Assembly: GCA_963779515.1 (NCBI GenBank) | Contig: CAVZYN010000003.1 | Coordinates: forward strand, 165,979 to 229,978 | DNA: 64,000 nt | Direction of reading: 5' to 3' | Source of the DNA: CAVZYN01 sp963779515 | Lineage (GTDB): Bacteria; Pseudomonadota; Alphaproteobacteria; Rhizobiales; Hyphomicrobiaceae | Shown: in pieces, positions 1 through 8,683 of the stretch | Layout of the letters: every line of letters starts with the position of its first letter | How positions within the stretch are numbered: the first letter of the stretch is position 1 | Translations under genes and position numbers: made by a program | Notes under the pieces: model-generated | Seen by the model: the letters and a program-made list of their open reading frames with translations, nothing else | Told to the model about the DNA's origin: nothing | Database searches by the model: none

Positions 1-128
1 TTGCGGCAGCGTTCAAGCGTGCGCTCGACTGCGGCACGGCAGCCGTGATCGAGGTCAAGACCGATCCCGAGGCGCTGTCGCCGCGCCAGACCCTGACCGA
101 AGTGCGCAACAGCGGCCAAAAGCGCTAG
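1..128 (+). CDS. 3' end of a thiamine-diphosphate-dependent enzyme (acetolactate synthase-like), partial
   Basis: The window opens inside a reading frame that starts at base 3 and ends with TAG at 126-128, giving about 41 C-terminal residues. The stretch ALDCGTAAVIEVKTDPEAL resembles the end of the C-terminal ThDP-binding domain of acetolactate-synthase/benzoylformate-decarboxylase-type enzymes, which usually close with a hydrophobic strand followed by a short acidic/proline tail. The substrate cannot be told from this fragment. The following gene is on the other strand, so this is the end of a convergent unit. Family assignment is an inference from a short tail. Confidence 0.5.
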   Translation, partial: AAAFKRALDCGTAAVIEVKTDPEALSPRQTLTEVRNSGQKR

Positions 129-140
129 CTGCGCGCGGAG

Positions 141-305
141 TTGCCAGCATCCGCAGCATGCCTCCGGCATGACGCGGCCGCGCGCAAACAAAAGGAGCGC
201 GCGCGGGGTTGCCAGCATGCGCAGCATGCCTCCGGCATGACGCGGCCGCGCGCAAACAAAAAAAGCGCGCGCGGGGTTGGTGGGGCGGCCGCGCGCAAAC
301 AAAAG
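141..305. repeat. 68-bp tandem repeat, two full copies and one shortened copy
   Basis: Units begin with TTGCCAGCAT at 141 and 209, and a third begins TTG at 277. The first two differ by a few bases over 68 bp. The third has lost the central part but keeps the GCGGCCGCGCGCAAACAAAA end. The repeat lies between two convergent genes. Each full unit contains the short inverted pair GCATGCC/GGCATG. It may be a local repeat of the REP/MITE type or slipped-strand expansion. No coding function is seen. Confidence 0.8.
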
Positions 306-308
306 AGT

Positions 309-1235
309 CTATCTTCGTTCGACCCAGGCCATTGTCAGCGAGCCGGCGACGATCAGCGCCGCGCCGATGGCGATGGCCCACGTCAGCGGCTCGCCGAAGA
401 AGACATAGCCGAACGCCGCCGCGAACACGAGCCGGAGGTACGGAAACGGCGCCAGCGCCGAGACCTCCGCACGCCGATACGCCTCGACCAAGAACCAGCC
501 CGAGATCGTGCCGGTGACGCCGACCGAGACCAGCACCCAGAAATCCCATGCGGCAAGCGACGTGCCCGACCACAGAACCTGCGGGACTGCGCCGGCCGTG
601 ACAAAGAGCGCGATGTAGAACAGCGTCGTGTCGGTGCGCTCGGTGTGCGCCAGCACGCGCGTCAACAGGATCAGGCTTGCGCCCATGCAGGCGCTGATGA
701 GGCCATAGGATGCGCGGCTGTCGAATCCCGTGCCTTGGAACACGCCGGTGGCAATGACGACGCCGATGAAGCCGATGATCGTGCAGACGATGCGCGGCAG
801 CGTCAGGCGCTCGCCGAGAATGACGCTCGCAAGCAGCACGACGAAAATCTGCGACGAGAATACGAGCGTGGTGGAGAGCGCGAGGCCGAGGACGCGGAAG
901 CTCTCGAAATAGAACCACCACGAGATCGCGGAGATGATGCCGCGCGCGGCGTGGAGTCCGAGGCGCTTTGTCTTGAATCCCGCGAGCCCCGCCGCGTAGA
1001 GCACCCAGATCGCCGCGAACAGAAGCTGCACGCCGCCGCGGATCAGCAGCAGGTGACCGTTGTCGACGGTTGGGCTCAGAAACCTGAGGAACGCGACCTC
1101 GATGGTCATGAACAGGCCGGCGACGATCATGAACGCCGCGCCCTGCCGCGTGCTCGCGCGGGTGCATTCTTGCCGCGTGCTAGCGCGGGCGCTCTGCTGC
1201 GCGACATTTGGTGTGGGGTCGCCGTCGCCCCGCAT
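309..1235 (-). CDS. DMT-superfamily (EamA) transporter
   Basis: This 308-residue protein has about ten hydrophobic segments in two EamA halves, the layout of small-molecule exporters of the drug/metabolite superfamily. The first helix region is at about residues 35-52, and the second half shows the glycine-rich helices typical of the fold. Substrate is unknown. The first about 30 residues are polar and contain a small internal duplication (RASTRQ twice), so the true start may be the Met at about residue 36; the upstream ATG/GTG choice is uncertain. It is convergent with the ThDP-enzyme end and separated from it by the 68-bp tandem repeats. Confidence 0.85.
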   Translation of the reverse strand: MRGDGDPTPNVAQQSARASTRQECTRASTRQGAAFMIVAGLFMTIEVAFLRFLSPTVDNGHLLLIRGGVQLLFAAIWVLYAAGLAGFKTKRLGLHAARGIISAISWWFYFESFRVLGLALSTTLVFSSQIFVVLLASVILGERLTLPRIVCTIIGFIGVVIATGVFQGTGFDSRASYGLISACMGASLILLTRVLAHTERTDTTLFYIALFVTAGAVPQVLWSGTSLAAWDFWVLVSVGVTGTISGWFLVEAYRRAEVSALAPFPYLRLVFAAAFGYVFFGEPLTWAIAIGAALIVAGSLTMAWVERR

Positions 1236-1341
1236 GGTGCTGCCCTCAGGTCCCGTCGGGCGAGTTTAGCCGGGTGTCATGGGACACGTCAGCGGCGACT
1301 TTCCGCACGGCTGATCGGCGCGACCGTCACGCATATAGAGA

Positions 1342-1989
1342 TCAGAGCGCGAAGGTCTTGACCTTCTCGAAACCAGGAAGACGCGGCGCCGTGGCGTCGA
1401 ACGCCTCGCGCTGGTCGTAGCTCATGCCGTTGCGTTCCCAGACGACGGCGCGGCCGAGCGGGCCGTCGGCGACGATGGCGACCAGGCGGCCGCCGTCCTT
1501 CAGCTGATCGAGCAGCGACTGCGGCACCTCGGCGACGCCGCCTCCAAGAATGATGGCGTCGTAGGGGCCGGCATCGGGCTGGCCGGCCTTGAGGCCGCCC
1601 GCGACGAGTTTGACGTTGGCGGCATCTGCGAGTGCGCCGCGTGCGCTGGCCGAGAGGCTCGCGTCATCCTCGAGCGCGACCACGGTCTTGGCGATCCGCG
1701 CCAGCACGGCGGCGGTATAGCCGGTGGCGGCGCCGACATCGAGCACGGTCGCATTGGCCTCGATCCCAGCCAGCTGGATCAGCTTGGCGAGCACGCGCGG
1801 TGCCATCAGCGCGCGCGTGGCCGAGACCGGCACCGCCTCGTCCATGTACGCGAGTGAGGCCATCCGCGCCGGGACGAACTTTTCCCGCGCGATGTCGCTC
1901 ATGGCGCGGATGATGCGCCGGTCCGTGACGTCGGATGGGCGCACCTGCGATTCCACCATGTTGAGGCGCTGCAGGTTCAAATCGGTCAT
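1342..1989 (-). CDS. pcm: protein-L-isoaspartate O-methyltransferase family protein
   Basis: About 215 residues. The N-terminal MVESQVRPSDVTDRRI and the SAM-binding motif VLDVGAATGYTAAVLA (about residues 81-96) are typical of the alphaproteobacterial Pcm-like family. The canonical enzyme methylates isoaspartyl residues in damaged proteins using S-adenosylmethionine; many members of this subfamily are annotated by similarity only. The start at MTDLN is chosen over an upstream Met four codons earlier because family members begin there. It is transcribed away from the tRNA-Cys gene. Confidence 0.85.
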   Translation of the reverse strand: MTDLNLQRLNMVESQVRPSDVTDRRIIRAMSDIAREKFVPARMASLAYMDEAVPVSATRALMAPRVLAKLIQLAGIEANATVLDVGAATGYTAAVLARIAKTVVALEDDASLSASARGALADAANVKLVAGGLKAGQPDAGPYDAIILGGGVAEVPQSLLDQLKDGGRLVAIVADGPLGRAVVWERNGMSYDQREAFDATAPRLPGFEKVKTFAL

Positions 1990-2334
1990 GACGGTTCCCA
2001 AAACGGCGCGGGCCGGGTCGCGGCGGCACCCAAATCACATGCGCGACCATAGCCAATTGCGCTGGCCTGGACCAGCCGGGAGAGGGCTGTCGCGATGCGG
2101 CCCGAGGCCGCAAAAGCCGGGGCAGAAGCCGGGGATCACGCCACGATCCGGTTGTCACAGGCCAATCCAGCGTGATAAGTGGCACGATGTTTGCGGATAC
2201 TTAACAGGGCCCCTGTTAAGCCCGTATCGCCTCAGCCGCCGGAAACGGGCGGAGGGGCGTTGAACGACCGGCTGCCGTCTCACCCTGGCGGCCGGGTGCC
2301 TGTCCGAGCGCAACGCGCGCGGGCGAGGCCGAGA
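1990..2334. other. intergenic region upstream of tRNA-Cys
   Basis: No supportable gene. It must hold the divergent promoters for the methyltransferase and for tRNA-Cys, and it contains the palindrome at 2200-2220. Confidence 0.6.
2200..2220. promoter_or_regulatory. perfect 21-bp palindrome
   Basis: Arms CTTAACAGGG and CCCTGTTAAG flank a single central C. No T-run follows, so it is not an intrinsic terminator. The perfect dyad 114 bp upstream of tRNA-Cys looks like an operator for a dimeric regulator. No candidate protein is evident. Confidence 0.5.
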
Positions 2335-2408
2335 GGCCACGTGGCGGAGTGGTGACGCAGCGGACTGCAAATCCGCGTACCCCGGTTCAATTCCGGGCGT
2401 GGCCTCCA
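2335..2408 (+). tRNA. tRNA-Cys (anticodon GCA)
   Basis: A 74-nt cloverleaf. The acceptor stem GGCCACG pairs with CGTGGCC, the anticodon stem GCGGA/TCCGC encloses the loop CTGCAAA with anticodon GCA, and the T arm CCCGG-TTCAATT-CCGGG is intact. The 3' CCA is encoded (2406-2408). The last 44 bp are the attachment core copied at 18263 and 54137, so the gene is the integration target of the islands that follow and has been kept functional by them. Confidence 0.95.
2365..2408 (+). other. attachment core copy A (within tRNA-Cys)
   Basis: The 44-bp segment from CTGCAAATCC to GGCCTCCA is identical to 18263-18306 and has one mismatch with 54137-54180. It covers the anticodon loop to the 3' end, the usual target segment of tyrosine integrases at tRNA genes. 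It marks the left boundary of element 1. Confidence 0.9.
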
Positions 2409-2480
2409 AATTAAACCAGCAAAATCAACAAATCCTACCGCATTCGACGCGCAAGACGCGTCCGTCGCGTCTCCAGGGTT

Positions 2481-2498
2481 GGGACAAAAGTTGGGACA
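2481..2498 (+). other. candidate integrase arm-site pair, GGGACA-N6-GGGACA
   Basis: GGGACA occurs at 2481-2486 and 2493-2498, 12 bp apart. Equivalent pairs lie downstream of the other two att copies (18379, 54195) and upstream of them (18183-18199, 54052-54068). The 12-bp direct-repeat spacing next to each core is what arm-type integrase sites look like. This is inference from position and repetition. Confidence 0.5.
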
Positions 2499-2607
2499 GC
2501 GGTCGTGTTCCGTTCGCCAAGGGCCGCGCCAAATGCGCCACAGTGCAGTTCCCGACGCAATTGCCTGCGGAACGCGCGAGCGCGGGATCCAGAGAGATCG
2601 GGAGCGG

Positions 2608-5600
2608 CGGTTCAGCCCCGCGTGTGCGGGGAACGCGACCGTCGCCGGCCACGCATGCGGGTGCAGCGCGGTTCAGCCCCGCGTGTGCGGGGAACGCGCG
2701 CATAAGTCGCCCAGCGTGCCGCGCAGCGTCGGTTCAGCCCCGCGTGTGCGGGGAACGCTCGGCGCGATCCGTGCGACCAGCCGCCGACCGGTTCAGCCCC
2801 GCGTGTGCGGGGAACGCGTCGCATCGTCGTCGTGCGCAGGACTGCCGACGGTTCAGCCCCGCGTGTGCGGGGAACGCGCGCATGGCGTCAGCACGCGACG
2901 CCTGCTCGCGGTTCAGCCCCGCGTGTGCGGGGAACGCGTCGCGGTGCCGCCGCATGAGACTAGCCGCGTACCGGTTCAGCCCCGCGTGTGCGGGGAACGC
3001 ATGCGCCGTGATCGGCTGATGCAGCTCAGCAGCGGTTCAGCCCCGCGTGTGCGGGGAACGCACGAGCTCGGGTCGTCGGCCACGCTGGCAGCACGGTTCA
3101 GCCCCGCGTGTGCGGGGAACGCCTGGCGTACGGTGCTCGCGACCATGATCGCCGATCGGTTCAGCCCCGCGTGTGCGGGGAACGCTGCAGTCATGCGACT
3201 GCGATGCCAGCCCGTCACCGGTTCAGCCCCGCGTGTGCGGGGAACGCGCGGCCAGCAGCCGCGCGCTATGCGATCGCTCCGGTTCAGCCCCGCGTGTGCG
3301 GGGAACGCATGCCGGCGTGCGCTGCTCGCATCGGCGTGGTCGGTTCAGCCCCGCGTGTGCGGGGAACGCGCGCTGTCGATGCCTCGATGTCGAGCTAGCG
3401 CACGGTTCAGCCCCGCGTGTGCGGGGAACGCCAGCTGCGGCCATCGTGCATCGCCGCCATCGGCCGGTTCAGCCCCGCGTGTGCGGGGAACGCTGCGACC
3501 AACGGCGTGCGGCGCACCGATGCATGCCGGTTCAGCCCCGCGTGTGCGGGGAACGCATCACCGGCCTGCGATGCACGCCGGTGCGACGGTTCAGCCCCGC
3601 GTGTGCGGGGAACGCACGTGCGCCGATGCGTCGACATGCGTCGATCGCGGTTCAGCCCCGCGTGTGCGGGGAACGCTCGCGGCGCTCGGCGATCCTGCAG
3701 CTCGCTGACGGTTCAGCCCCGCGTGTGCGGGGAACGCCGCACATGCGGCATCGCAGCCGGACGCTCGCGGTTCAGCCCCGCGTGTGCGGGGAACGCGAGC
3801 TCGATCAGCGCGATGAGCGCCAATGCGGCGGTTCAGCCCCGCGTGTGCGGGGAACGCGTCGCATCGTCGATCGCACGCGTAGCGTCGCCGGTTCAGCCCC
3901 GCGTGTGCGGGGAACGCCGGCGCAATCAGGCGACTGCAGCGATGCGCGGTTCAGCCCCGCGTGTGCGGGGAACGCTGCGCACGAGTTCGCAACGCATGCG
4001 CTACCCACCGGTTCAGCCCCGCGTGTGCGGGGAACGCCAGCGGCATCGAGCGCGGCCGTCGCATCGCCGGCCGGTTCAGCCCCGCGTGTGCGGGGAACGC
4101 GTCGACGTCAACGAGTCTGCGCGCGAGGCAGCGCGGTTCAGCCCCGCGTGTGCGGGGAACGCGCTCATCGTCCGAGTCGGTGACGGTAGCGCCGAGCCGG
4201 TTCAGCCCCGCGTGTGCGGGGAACGCTTCGTCACGTCACGCAGACACGGCATGGCGATCGGTTCAGCCCCGCGTGTGCGGGGAACGCTCGGCATCATGCG
4301 CCAATGAGTACGGATGTCGACCGGTTCAGCCCCGCGTGTGCGGGGAACGCACGTGATCGCGGTCGAAGCTGCCGTCCGATGACCGGTTCAGCCCCGCGTG
4401 TGCGGGGAACGCACGCTCGACGGCCGTCGACGCCGAGTCGCGGACGGTTCAGCCCCGCGTGTGCGGGGAACGCCAGCGGCGAGCGGCGCGAGCTCGCAGT
4501 CGCCGGTTCAGCCCCGCGTGTGCGGGGAACGCGCACATGCGCAGTGCACAGTCGCCGACTCGAGCGCGGTTCAGCCCCGCGTGTGCGGGGAACGCGACGC
4601 CTGCGCAGATGTGCAGCGCCGATGCGGCCGGTTCAGCCCCGCGTGTGCGGGGAACGCCGACCGCAGCCACGCGTCGGCGTGCCGATCGCCGGTTCAGCCC
4701 CGCGTGTGCGGGGAACGCCTTGACGAGCCTGCAGATTGCTGCTCGAAGCCGGTTCAGCCCCGCGTGTGCGGGGAACGCTGCGCGACTGGCAGTGCATGGT
4801 CGCGACCGGCCGGTTCAGCCCCGCGTGTGCGGGGAACGCTGCGCTGCCGTCGACGCTACGTGCCGAGATGGCGGTTCAGCCCCGCGTGTGCGGGGAACGC
4901 TGCGTCGCTGGCGCTGAGCTACGCACGAGTCCGGTTCAGCCCCGCGTGTGCGGGGAACGCGCGGTCTGCGATCGCCGGCAACCAGCGGAGCCGGTTCAGC
5001 CCCGCGTGTGCGGGGAACGCACGTGCCACGACTCGAAGCGCGATCGGCGCCGGTTCAGCCCCGCGTGTGCGGGGAACGCGCTCATGTCGAGCGCGATCGC
5101 ATCGGCATGCGGTTCAGCCCCGCGTGTGCGGGGAACGCGACATGATCGAGCGCGCAGCGCCGCGTCGACGGCCGGTTCAGCCCCGCGTGTGCGGGGAACG
5201 CTGCAACGCTGCCAGTGCGATTCGCCGACGGCGGTTCAGCCCCGCGTGTGCGGGGAACGCCGCGTTGCGATGCCGAACTCCATCTGACACGATCGCGGTT
5301 CAGCCCCGCGTGTGCGGGGAACGCTGCAACGTCGGCCAGCTGATCAGCTCGATCGCGGTTCAGCCCCGCGTGTGCGGGGAACGCGCGCAGCGTTGGTCGA
5401 CGCCAGTCATGCACGATCGGTTCAGCCCCGCGTGTGCGGGGAACGCTCACGCGCCATGATCGCTCATGCATCACGCCGGTTCAGCCCCGCGTGTGCGGGG
5501 AACGCGTTGATGCCGTCGACGGCGATCGAGTCGCAGCCGGTTCAGCCCCGCGTGTGCGGGGAACGCGTAGCGCGTAGCATCGATGCACGCCTGCCGCCGC

Positions 5601-6479
5601 GCGGTTCAGCCCCGCGTGTGCGGGGAACGCCGCGGTGCTACGGCCATCGCGCTAGTCATGCGCTCGGTTCAGCCCCGCGTGTGCGGGGAACGCTCGCGTC
5701 GATGCGTCGAGCAATGCGCAGAGCGCCGGTTCAGCCCCGCGTGTGCGGGGAACGCCAGCGGCAGTCGTGCCGAACGGCTGTCGACGCCGGTTCAGCCCCG
5801 CGTGTGCGGGGAACGCTGCGCAAACTGCGATCGAGCCGTCGCCATCGCGCGGTTCAGCCCCGCGTGTGCGGGGAACGCGTGCGACGTGCTCAGTGCCGCC
5901 GACATGCGGTTCAGCCCCGCGTGTGCGGGGAACGCCATCTGCGGCACGCATCGAACCGCTCGCCAGCCGGTTCAGCCCCGCGTGTGCGGGGAACGCACGA
6001 TCGCGATCGCTCGGCCAGTGGTCGCGATCGGTTCAGCCCCGCGTGTGCGGGGAACGCGCGGCATGCGCATTGCCGACATTGCCGGCTCGCCGGTTCAGCC
6101 CCGCGTGTGCGGGGAACGCTGCTCGACATGTGCGACATCATGGCAACAGCCGGTTCAGCCCCGCGTGTGCGGGGAACGCGCCGCGTCGCGGCGCCGATCG
6201 AGCTGCGCGCGCGGTTCAGCCCCGCGTGTGCGGGGAACGCTGGCCGACCGTCGACATCAGGCATAGCCGAGCCGGTTCAGCCCCGCGTGTGCGGGGAACG
6301 CGCGCACGATGCGCATTGACGATCATGCCGGCGGTTCAGCCCCGCGTGTGCGGGGAACGCACTGGACCTCGCACGCGCTCGATGCAGTGCGGTTCAGCCC
6401 CGCGTGTGCGGGGAACGCTCATGTCTCGGCGAGCATCGCGCTGTACAAGCCGGTTCAGCCCCGCGTGTGCGGGGAACGC
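2608..6479 (-). CRISPR. type I-E CRISPR array, 64 repeats and 63 spacers
   Basis: The 29-bp repeat begins CGGTTCAGCCCCGCG and ends GGGGAACGC on the plus strand. All 64 copies read as identical, including the leader-distal one at 2608-2636. On the minus strand the repeat starts GCGTTCCCCGC and ends CTGAACCG, matching the E. coli I-E repeat and its 8-nt crRNA handle, so transcription runs right to left from a leader beside cas2. Hand-counted spacer lengths are 28 (1), 29 (2), 30 (9), 31 (8), 32 (21), 33 (11), 34 (8) and 35 (3). The spread is much wider than the usual 32-33 of this subtype. Spacers are GC-rich and poor in homopolymer runs. Confidence 0.98.
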
Positions 6480-6554
6480 ACTTGTTTCCATCCTGTTGAT
6501 CTCACGATCGTTTTACGATGTCAAAGAGCGGCACCAAGATGAACAACAAAACGG
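6480..6554 (-). promoter_or_regulatory. CRISPR leader
   Basis: This 75-bp gap between the cas2 stop and the leader-proximal repeat (6451-6479) is richer in A/T than its surroundings and includes TCGTTTTACGATG on the plus strand. Position and array orientation make it the leader where new spacers would be added and from which pre-crRNA is transcribed. The promoter may extend into the unusually long 3' end of cas2. No IHF site could be asserted by eye. Confidence 0.7.
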
Positions 6555-6908
6555 TCACGCTGTGTTCGGCCCTTTTGCTACACCCCCACTGGGCGGCGGT
6601 TTCGCAGCAGAGCTCGTGGCTTCGGGCGCCGGTGCGGGTTTGAACTTCACCAACGTAAGTCCATCGAAATCGATGGGTTCGCGCCGGTTCTCGCCGATCG
6701 CCTCGAAAGCGAACCCGCTGTCAGTTGGCGCGGCCCAAGCGATCACGGCGTTGCCGCCCTCGATCATGATCTTCACCTCGTCCCAGATCCGCTCACGCAC
6801 GCGCCGCCCATAGACGCCGACGTAGACGCCCGCGCGAACCTCGGCAAGCCAGAGTGCGAGCCGCCCCCGGAGGCGCGGCGGCGCATTCTCAACCACGATG
6901 ACCATCAT
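6555..6908 (-). CDS. cas2: CRISPR-associated endonuclease Cas2, type I-E
   Basis: 117 residues. The N terminus MMVIVVENAPPRLRGRLALW and the segment EVRAGVYVGVYGRRVRE are characteristic of Cas2e, the small ferredoxin-fold subunit that bridges two Cas1 dimers in the spacer integration complex. The family core ends at about residue 94 (LTLVKFKPAP); here a 20-25 residue Ala/Pro-rich tail follows, reading up to the leader. It is the last gene of the cas operon. Its first seven codons are duplicated 116 bp upstream at the cas1 stop, so the original cas1-cas2 overlap has been pulled apart. Confidence 0.95.
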   Translation of the reverse strand: MMVIVVENAPPRLRGRLALWLAEVRAGVYVGVYGRRVRERIWDEVKIMIEGGNAVIAWAAPTDSGFAFEAIGENRREPIDFDGLTLVKFKPAPAPEATSSAAKPPPSGGVAKGPNTA

Positions 6909-7025
6909 GGCTCATCTCCTTCTGAGCGCACTTGCTGGCTTCAGTCGCTCCGTGCCAATCGCGCTCTTTTTCTTGCGCTTCAGTTGCCCAGTGCCAACCG
7001 CGCTCTCAACCACGATGACCATCAT
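6888..7025 (-). repeat. duplication at the cas1-cas2 junction
   Basis: The 22-bp sequence encoding MMVIVVE occurs at 6888-6909 (start of cas2) and again at 7004-7025 (overlapping the cas1 stop). Between them the upstream copy opens a 37-codon frame, MMVIVVESAVGTGQLKR onward, that ends at a TGA just before the cas2 ATG. This insert itself contains an imperfect tandem repeat of about 36 bp (AGCGCGGTTGGCAC and AGCGCGATTGGCAC). cas1 and cas2 are expected to overlap or abut; here they are 97 bp apart. Confidence 0.75.
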
Positions 7026-7953
7026 CGCCAGACGCCTCCTCTTTTGGGATTGCCGGATCGGCGGCCTCCGGCGCCTCGACTGGAGGATCGATGCCGCCGG
7101 CCTTCAAGACTTCCTCGATCGTCGGAATAATCTTATCGAGAATTCCGGTGCGGCGAAATTGATCGCGACACGCCAGCCGCACCTGACGCTCGGGCGCGGA
7201 GCCGTCCCCTTTGCCTTTGGCGATTTTCGCCGCTGTCTCGAATGCGGCTGGAACCACGGTCTGAAATTTGTAGATGTCGGCGATGTCATAAACAAAACTC
7301 TGCGGTTTGCCGCGATGCAGAAAACCGATCGCGGGCGCATAGCCTGCGGCAAGGATGGCAGCCTCGCTCAAGCCATAGAGACAGGCGGTCGCTGACGAGA
7401 GGCAACGGTTCGGGATGTCGGCGGCGTCCCAAGCTTTCCGGTCGTAGTTGCGGCTCGACCATTCGACGCCATATTTTTGTGCGGTCAACTTGTAGATCTC
7501 GCGGACGCGCGCGCCTTCGATGCCGCGCAATTGCTCGATCGAGCGGCGGGACGGGGCTTCCTCGTCAAAGCGGCGGCGATACATTTCGCGGACGACGTTC
7601 AAGCGCGCATCATCGTCGAGGGCGACGCGCGCCTGATACAATAGCCGGTCGGCACGCGCGCCGCCTGGCTGGCCAGAGGCATAGAGGCGCACGCCGGCCT
7701 CGCCGACCCAGACGAGGAGGCAGCCAACGCGCGCTGCCAGAATCACCGCGGCATGAGAAACGCGCGTTCCTGGTTCCAGCATGATGCAGGCGAGGCCGCC
7801 GACGGGGATCTGCACGCGCACGCCCTGCGCATCGACCAGCACAAAAGCGCCGTCGATGACGTCGAGTTCGCCGTACTTGAGAAATATGATGCCGGCGCGA
7901 TCTTTGATCGCGATGGGGCGGAGCGGGACGTAAGGGGTGTCGGTGCTGGCCAT
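7006..7953 (-). CDS. cas1: CRISPR-associated integrase Cas1, type I-E
   Basis: 315 residues, full-length for Cas1e. Catalytic positions are visible: the Glu in RGIEGARVREIYK (about residue 145), and the His and Asp in GFLHRGKPQSFVYDIADIYK (about 212-225). Cas1 with Cas2 cuts and joins prespacers into the leader-proximal repeat. The C-terminal tail after about residue 290 is Glu/Ala/Pro-rich and ends in GDDGHRG, whose codons are the antisense-frame copy of the cas2 start, showing the ancestral overlap. Ten bases separate it from cas6e upstream. Confidence 0.96.
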   Translation of the reverse strand: MASTDTPYVPLRPIAIKDRAGIIFLKYGELDVIDGAFVLVDAQGVRVQIPVGGLACIMLEPGTRVSHAAVILAARVGCLLVWVGEAGVRLYASGQPGGARADRLLYQARVALDDDARLNVVREMYRRRFDEEAPSRRSIEQLRGIEGARVREIYKLTAQKYGVEWSSRNYDRKAWDAADIPNRCLSSATACLYGLSEAAILAAGYAPAIGFLHRGKPQSFVYDIADIYKFQTVVPAAFETAAKIAKGKGDGSAPERQVRLACRDQFRRTGILDKIIPTIEEVLKAGGIDPPVEAPEAADPAIPKEEASGDDGHRG

Positions 7954-7963
7954 GGGACTACCC

Positions 7964-8683
7964 TCAGATGCGGCGAATCAACATGAGGCCGTTGCCGAAC
8001 GCTTTTGCCGACCCGAAGCCGCGCGCGAGTTTGGCAATCAAGGCTGCCGGATCCGTGACGGCAAGAACACCTTCCATGTCCATGACCGAGACACTTGCCT
8101 GGGCGCGACGATTTTTGCGTTCGTGATCAGCGATGTCGATTTGGCTGTAGCTGCCGACGACGACCGACTTCGGCTCGAAACCGGCGCGGCGGCCCTGCTC
8201 GGCGAGCCATGCGCATCCGGCGTCAGCGGCGATCGTGTCGCGCGCCGCCGCCCGTTTCGCCGCCGGAATCTTGTGGAGCTGGTCCATGACGATGTCCACG
8301 CGCTTGCCACGCTGACGCTGGCCGGAACTCGGCGCGTCATTTGCGCCTTTGCGCGCGACCGTCGGATTGGCGCGCAGCACAAAGCGCAGTTCGTCGCCGG
8401 GAGCGAGTTCAGGCGCGAACGGTTTGGTATCGAGATCGAACAAGCCTTTGGGATCGGCCGGTGGGCGCCGCGAGAGGACGAGGTATCGGCCGTCGCCCTC
8501 ATCGCGCCAGAGGAAGTCGCGGGCAGCGTCCGGGACATCCTGAAACAGCAACCAGACGAGCCGGTGTGCGTGTCCGGCGCGGCGTGTCTCATCATCGGGC
8601 AGGAGGAGTGGCGCGATCGCTGAAAGGACTTCGCCACGGCCAGAACGTAGACGAACACGGGATAGATAGAGAGGATCGGTCAT
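7964..8683 (-). CDS. cas6e: crRNA endoribonuclease Cas6e (CasE)
   Basis: 239 residues. The N terminus LYLSRVRLRSGRGE, the conserved GHAHRLVWLLF region (about 37-47) and the C-terminal glycine-rich loop GFGSAKAFGNGLML identify Cas6e, which cuts the repeat hairpin and stays bound to the crRNA 3' end in Cascade. The repeat has the short GC stem such enzymes recognise. It overlaps cas5e by 4 bp (ATGA), indicating translational coupling. Confidence 0.95.
   Translation of the reverse strand: MTDPLYLSRVRLRSGRGEVLSAIAPLLLPDDETRRAGHAHRLVWLLFQDVPDAARDFLWRDEGDGRYLVLSRRPPADPKGLFDLDTKPFAPELAPGDELRFVLRANPTVARKGANDAPSSGQRQRGKRVDIVMDQLHKIPAAKRAAARDTIAADAGCAWLAEQGRRAGFEPKSVVVGSYSQIDIADHERKNRRAQASVSVMDMEGVLAVTDPAALIAKLARGFGSAKAFGNGLMLIRRI

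Noticed and set aside
2425..6542. Many long open frames on both strands across 2.4-6.5 kb
   Set aside because: They are translations of the CRISPR repeat (recurring QPRVCGER, APRVRGT, FPAHAGLN blocks) and stay open only because the array is GC-rich and poor in stop triplets.
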